Part shown: in pieces, positions 6,633-12,130 of the stretch
Position numbering within the stretch: the stretch's first letter is position 1
Layout of the letters: each line of letters opens with the position of its first letter
Source: Streptomyces katrae
Lineage (GTDB): Bacteria; Actinomycetota; Actinomycetes; Streptomycetales; Streptomycetaceae
DNA length: 12,130 nt
Direction: 5' to 3'
NCBI RefSeq assembly: GCF_000966975.1
Contig: NZ_JZWV01000396.1
Span: 1-12,130 of the forward strand
The notes under the pieces: model-generated
Seen by the model: only the letters and a program-made list of their open reading frames with translations
Database searches by the model: none
What the model was told of the DNA's origin: nothing
Program-made: the position numbers and the translations under genes

Positions 6633-6848
6633 TCAGTGCCAGGTGGTGGACGTGCCCTCGGGCCTGTCCGGGTGCCGTACCACGCAGTCGGGGCCGGGGG
6701 ACATCACGGCGTCGTGTCCGTCCGGGAAGTGCACCCGGTACGGGGGGGCGCCGTTCTCGCCCAGCACCTCGACGATCTCGCCCACCCTGTCGTGCTGGCC
6801 CACGATCCTGCCGTGCTGCACCAGCTGGTCGCCCTCGGTCGCTCGCAT
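6633..6848 (-). CDS. Small DUF1918 protein
   Basis: This 71-residue protein (MRATEGDQLVQHGRIVGQHDR..., ending near TSTTWH) matches the small actinobacterial DUF1918 family in length and in its core: GDQLV, RVGEIVEVLGENGAPPYRVHFPDGHDAVMSPGPDCVV. The alternation of short strands and glycines suggests a small SH3-like beta barrel. It has no signal peptide or membrane segment, so it should be cytoplasmic. Its function is unknown. ATG 6848 is firmly set by GGAGG at 6856-6860, seven bases upstream; the longer frame to 7211 runs into the exporter gene and is rejected. It probably has its own promoter, with TAAACT on the minus strand at 6889-6894. Confidence 0.88.
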   Translation of the reverse strand: MRATEGDQLVQHGRIVGQHDRVGEIVEVLGENGAPPYRVHFPDGHDAVMSPGPDCVVRHPDRPEGTSTTWH

Positions 6849-6888
6849 CTGCTGACCTCCCTCGGAACAGGTCCGATCCGGTGCCAGT

Positions 6889-6894
6889 AGTTTA
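6889..6894 (-). promoter_or_regulatory. Candidate -10 (TAAACT) of the DUF1918 gene
   Basis: TAAACT on the minus strand lies 40 bases before the ATG at 6848, leaving a short leader with the GGAGG site. No clear -35 is seen at 17 bp. The exporter stop codon is just upstream, so read-through from that gene is also possible. Confidence 0.4.
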
Positions 6895-6907
6895 GGCCGA
6901 TCCGGGG

Positions 6908-7838
<931 letters not shown>

Positions 7839-7840
<2 letters not shown>

Positions 7841-9294
7841 GTACGAGCGTAGCAGTGTGGCGGAACTGGCGGAATCCCTCCGATCCGAGCTCGACCGCTA
7901 CCCGGCAGGTGGAAAGCTCCCGTCGAGCCGGGCCCTGGTCGAGCGCTACCGCGTCAGCCCCGTCACCGTCTCCAGGGCCCTGGCGCAGCTCGCGGCCGAG
8001 GGGCTCGTGACCACCCGGCCGGGCGCGGGTGCGTACCGCGCCCACCCCCGTGTCTCCGGCCTCACGCGCGGGGACACCTCCTGGCAGGAGGTGTCCCTCA
8101 GCGCCGAGGGTGCCGGGGAGGTGGTCCCGCGCTCCGTGGACGCCTCGGGCCTGCTGTCCTCGCTGGCCGCCACCCCGCCCGGCGTCATCGAGCTCAACGG
8201 CGGTTACCTCCACCCCTCGCTCCAGCCCGAGCGGGCCATGGCCGCCGCCCTGGCCCGGGCCGGGCGCCGCCCCGGGGCCTGGGGGCGGCCCCCGCTGGAA
8301 GGGCTGCCCGAGTTGCGCGACTGGTTCGCCCGGGAGATCGGGGGCGCGGTCGGGGCGCTGGGCGCGGCCGACGTGATGATCACCGCCGGCGGGCAGAGCG
8401 CCCTGACCACCGCCCTGCGGGCACTGGCCCCGCCGGGCGCTCCCGTCCTCGTGGAGTCGCCCACCTACCCCGGGCTGCTGGCCATCGCCCGCGCCTCGGG
8501 CTGCCGCCCCGTGCCCGTCCCGGTGGACGCCGACGGGGTCCGGCCCGAGCTGCTGGCCGCCGCCTTCGAGGCCACCGGCGCACGGGTCTTCGTCTGCCAG
8601 CCGCTGTTCCAGAACCCGACCGGGGCCGTGCTCGGAGCCGAACGGCGGCCCGAGGTGCTGCGGATCGCCCGGGCCGCCGGGGCCTTCGTGATCGAGGACG
8701 ACTACGCCCGCAACCTCGCCCACGAGGACGCCGGACCGCTGCCCGCCACCCTGGCCGCCGAGGACGCCGACGGCATCGTCGTCCACGTGCGCTCCCTGAC
8801 CAAGGCCACCTCGCCCAGCCTGCGCGTCGGCGCGCTCGCCGCCCGGGGCCCGGTACTGGACCGGCTGCGCGCCATCCAGGTGGTGGACAGCTTCTTCGTG
8901 CCCCGCCCCCTCCAGGAGGCCGCCCTTCCAGGAGGCCGCCCTCGAACTGGTCGGCGCGCCCGCCTGGCCGCGCCACCTGAGGGCCGTCGCCGCCGAGCTG
9001 CGCCACCGCCGCGACGTGCTCGCCGGGGCCCTGCGCAGGGAGCTGCCCGGGGCGGAGGTGCCGTACCTGCCGCGGGGCAGCTACCAGTTGTGGGTGCGCC
9101 CGGCCGGCGGGGGGAGCGACGCCGATTTCGCGGCCGCGGCCCTGCGCGCCGGGGTCGCGGTCGCGCCCGGCCGCCCGTACTTCTGCGCCGAGCCGCCGGC
9201 CGCGTACGTCCGGATGAGCTTCGCCGGGGTCTCCGGCCCGGGGGAGCTGGTGGAGGCCGTCCAGCGCCTGCGCGCCGGGCTGCACCGGCCCTGA
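7839..9294 (+). pseudogene. MocR-type GntR/aminotransferase regulator, frameshifted by a 16-bp duplication
   Basis: The N-terminus is a GntR-type winged helix (about 5-68: GGKLPSSRALVERYRVSPVTVSRALAQLAAEGLVTTRPGAGAY). It is followed by a fold-type-I aminotransferase domain with FQNPTGAVLG, VIEDDYARN and the PLP lysine K322 in SLTKATSPSLRVG. Such proteins are PLP-binding regulators, commonly of vitamin B6, GABA or a neighbouring transporter. At 8911-8942 a 16-bp sequence is duplicated in tandem and shifts the frame by one. After QEAA the frame runs out of phase to a stop at 9324-9326. The correct continuation (LELVGAPAWPRHL... to YVRMSFAG, stop 9292-9294) lies in the next frame. With one copy removed the protein would be 479 residues, normal for the family. 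The lost end holds the YVR arginine expected to bind the ligand carboxylate. ATG 7839 overlaps the exporter's start. Confidence 0.88.
8911..8942. repeat. Exact 16-bp tandem duplication causing the MocR frameshift
   Basis: TCCAGGAGGCCGCCCT occurs twice in direct succession (8911-8926 and 8927-8942) with no differences. Removing one copy restores RPLQEAALELVG and joins the two halves of the regulator in one frame. Slippage or an assembly or sequencing error could both produce it. Confidence 0.95.
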
Positions 9295-9322
9295 CCTGCT
9301 GCGGGGCGGTGGTTAAACCCCG

Positions 9323-9351
9323 TTGAAGGGGCGGCGGTGCGCACCTACCCT
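9323..9351 (+). promoter_or_regulatory. Promoter of GNAT gene 1 (TTGAAG-17-TACCCT), leaderless
   Basis: TTGAAG at 9323-9328 and TACCCT at 9346-9351 are separated by 17 bp, the best housekeeping-type pair I found apart from argC. The -10 ends seven bases before the ATG at 9359, so transcription should begin at or next to the start codon. No ribosome-binding site precedes it. Confidence 0.6.
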
Positions 9352-9358
9352 GCCGTCC

Positions 9359-10123
9359 ATGACCGAGATTGTGATCACCTCCCTCGCCGGCCGTCCCGAA
9401 CTGGCCTCCCGGCTGTGGGACATGGAGGACTCCTGGCCGCGGTTCTCCCAGCACGACTCCGTGGCCTGGCTGCTCTACCCGCGCCTGGTCGCCGAGTTCC
9501 CGGAGTACGTGTTCATCGCCACCGACGGCGACGAGGTGGTGGCCCGCGCCTTCAGCGTGCCCTTCGCGCTGCACTCCGCCGAGCGCGGCGGGCAGCTGCC
9601 CGCCCAGGGCTGGGACCGGGTCCTGATGTGGGCCTTCTCCGACCAGCGGCGCGGGATCGAGCCCGACACGGTCAGCGCCCTGGAGATATCGGTGGCCGCC
9701 GGCCGCCAGGGGCAGGGGCTCTCGGGGCGGATGCTGGCCGCCATGCGCGAGGGCGCCCGGGCCGCCGGGTTCACGGAGGTCGTGGCCCCGGTCCGGCCCA
9801 GCGGGAAGCCCGCCGAGCCGCAGACGCCGATGTCGGAGTACGCGTACCGCACCCGCGAGGACGGCCTCCCCTACGACCCCTGGCTGCGGGTCCACATCCG
9901 GGCCGGGGCCGTCATCGACTCGGTGGCCCCGCTGTCGATGACCGTCACCGGCTCCCTCGCCCAGTGGCGGGAGTGGACCGGGCTGCCCTTCGACGAGGCC
10001 GGGCAGGTCCGCGTACCTGGCGCGCTGAGCCTCGTCCACTGCGAACCGGAGCACGACTACGCCGTCTACGTGGAGCCCAACGTCTGGGTCCGCCACCCGC
10101 TGGAGCCCGCACCCGGCGCCTGA
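9359..10123 (+). CDS. GNAT-family N-acetyltransferase (1)
   Basis: This 254-residue cytoplasmic protein carries a GNAT acetyl-CoA-binding core around residues 107-140: ALEISVAAGRQGQGLSGRMLAAMREGARAAGF. The Q-x-x-G-x-S turn at 117-122 is the pyrophosphate-binding motif A in slightly altered form. The C-terminal 100 residues (including EYAYRTREDGLPYDPWLRVHIRAGAVI) are longer than in minimal GNAT enzymes and look like a conserved actinobacterial subfamily. The acceptor is unknown. I chose ATG 9359 because the promoter pair just upstream fits a leaderless message; an in-frame TTG at 9323 falls on the -35 element. It starts 64 bases after the original MocR stop and is followed 46 bases later by a second GNAT gene. 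Confidence 0.82.
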   Translation: MTEIVITSLAGRPELASRLWDMEDSWPRFSQHDSVAWLLYPRLVAEFPEYVFIATDGDEVVARAFSVPFALHSAERGGQLPAQGWDRVLMWAFSDQRRGIEPDTVSALEISVAAGRQGQGLSGRMLAAMREGARAAGFTEVVAPVRPSGKPAEPQTPMSEYAYRTREDGLPYDPWLRVHIRAGAVIDSVAPLSMTVTGSLAQWREWTGLPFDEAGQVRVPGALSLVHCEPEHDYAVYVEPNVWVRHPLEPAPGA

Positions 10124-10137
10124 CCGGAAAACACCCC

Positions 10138-10157
10138 GGGCGGCCCGCGAGCCGCCC
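10138..10157. terminator. Short GC hairpin between the GNAT genes
   Basis: GGGCGGC (10138-10144) pairs exactly with GCCGCCC (10151-10157) over a six-base loop, 14 bases after the stop of the first GNAT gene. It abuts the TAGGGT -10 of the next gene, so it may act as a weak terminator or be chance. Confidence 0.35.
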
Positions 10158-10163
10158 TAGGGT
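10158..10163 (+). promoter_or_regulatory. Candidate -10 (TAGGGT) for leaderless GNAT gene 2
   Basis: TAGGGT ends six bases before the ATG at 10170 and no ribosome-binding site is present, so the transcript probably starts at the start codon. The -35 region is GC-rich and unconvincing. Confidence 0.5.
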
Positions 10164-10169
10164 GCCCCC

Positions 10170-10691
10170 ATGATCGAGATTCGTGACGCGGGCGCGGCCG
10201 ACGGGGACGCGCTCGGGGAGATCCACGCCGCCGCCTGGGGGGCCGCGTACGGCCCCTTCTTCACCCCGGAGTTCGCCGCCGCGGGCATCGCCGACCGGCG
10301 CACCCGCTGGCACGGCCGGGCCGCCTACGGCCCGGGGACCGTCCTGCTGGCCCTCGCCGGCGGACGGCCCCTGGCCCTGTCCTGGTACCGCGCCTCGGAT
10401 GCCCGCCCGCCGGGCGCCGCCGAGATCCTCAGCTTCTACGCCCACCCCGACGGCTGGGGCACGGGCGTCTCCGCCGCCCTGATGACGGGCACGCTGGCCC
10501 GGCTGCGCACGGACGGTTTCACCACCGCGCACCTGTGGACCCTGCGCGACACGCCCCGTTCCCGCCGCTTCTACGCCAAGTCCGGCTTCGCCGAGACAGG
10601 CGCTTCGCGCCCCTGCGACTTCGGCGACGGCCGCCCCCTTGAACAGGTCGAATACGAGCGCGACTGTGGAGATGACGGACCCCGGGAACTC

Positions 10692-10700
<9 letters not shown>
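10170..10700 (+). CDS. GNAT-family N-acetyltransferase (2)
   Basis: This 176-residue protein has the compact GNAT fold: an N-terminal strand (MIEIRDAGAADGDALGEIHAAAW), motif A at about 87-115 (ILSFYAHPDGWGTGVSAALMTGTLARLRTDGF, with WGTG-V-S in place of the usual R/Q-x-x-G-x-G), and motif B with TAHLWTLRDTPRSRRFYAKSGFAETG at 118-144. It should use acetyl-CoA to acetylate a small molecule or protein amine; the acceptor is unknown. It is not recognisably an N-acetylglutamate synthase despite preceding argC. The TAA stop (10698-10700) lies inside the ARG box of argC, so it is probably not part of the arg operon. A TTG codon does not occur near the start; ATG 10170 is the natural choice. Confidence 0.85.

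Positions 10701-12130
<1,430 letters not shown>

Noticed and set aside
6627..6641. Hairpin between the GHL10 and DUF1918 stops (CTGG...CCAG)
   Set aside because: Only four pairs, which is not beyond chance; no terminator is claimed there.

Overview
The window is very GC-rich, its genes use mostly G/C third-position codons, and it ends in an argC-argJ arginine cluster. Together with an NsdA-like regulator, a TTA-containing regulatory gene, a Tat-exported lipid-free hydrolase and many leaderless-looking starts, this points to a Streptomyces or close relative, most likely the chromosome core or near it. No phage, transposon, CRISPR array or RNA gene was found.

Layout. (1) 2-358 (+): C-terminal end of a SpoIIE/PP2C-type phosphatase carrying one rare TTA codon. 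(2) 359-897: about 540 bp without a gene, holding a degenerate 18-bp tandem repeat, GC-rich hairpins, and a 17-bp operator-like inverted repeat before the next gene. (3) 898-2818 (+): an HTH-TPR regulator of the NsdA type and a Nudix hydrolase, probably one operon. (4) 2840-4234 (-): a membrane acyltransferase-3 protein converging on the Nudix gene; both stop codons sit in the arms of one inverted repeat. (5) 4308-5189 (-): a 3-hydroxybutyryl-CoA dehydrogenase, separated from the acyltransferase by a perfect 14-bp hairpin. (6) 5366-6625 (+): a Tat-exported GHL10/DUF187 glycosyl-hydrolase-like protein, converging with (7) 6633-6848 (-): a 71-residue DUF1918 protein. (8) 6908-7840 (-): an EamA/DMT exporter, divergent from (9) 7839-9294 (+): a MocR-type (GntR-aminotransferase) regulator. 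Their start codons overlap in one CATG, and the regulator is frameshifted by an exact 16-bp tandem duplication. (10) 9359-10123 and 10170-10700 (+): two GNAT acetyltransferases. (11) 10746-end (+): argC and the start of argJ, with an ARG box over the argC promoter.

How they work together. The clear pathway is arginine biosynthesis (argC then argJ, translationally overlapped, probably ArgR-repressed). The MocR regulator and EamA exporter look like a regulator-target pair, although this copy of the regulator should be defective. The NsdA-like protein and the Nudix enzyme may be linked, but their substrate and target are unknown. The other genes look like independent housekeeping or accessory functions.

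The observations most worth a second look are the duplication-frameshifted MocR gene, the overlapping divergent starts, the repeated leaderless promoter layout, the 17-bp inverted repeat at 811-827 and the TTA codon. I see no convincing new multi-gene system.
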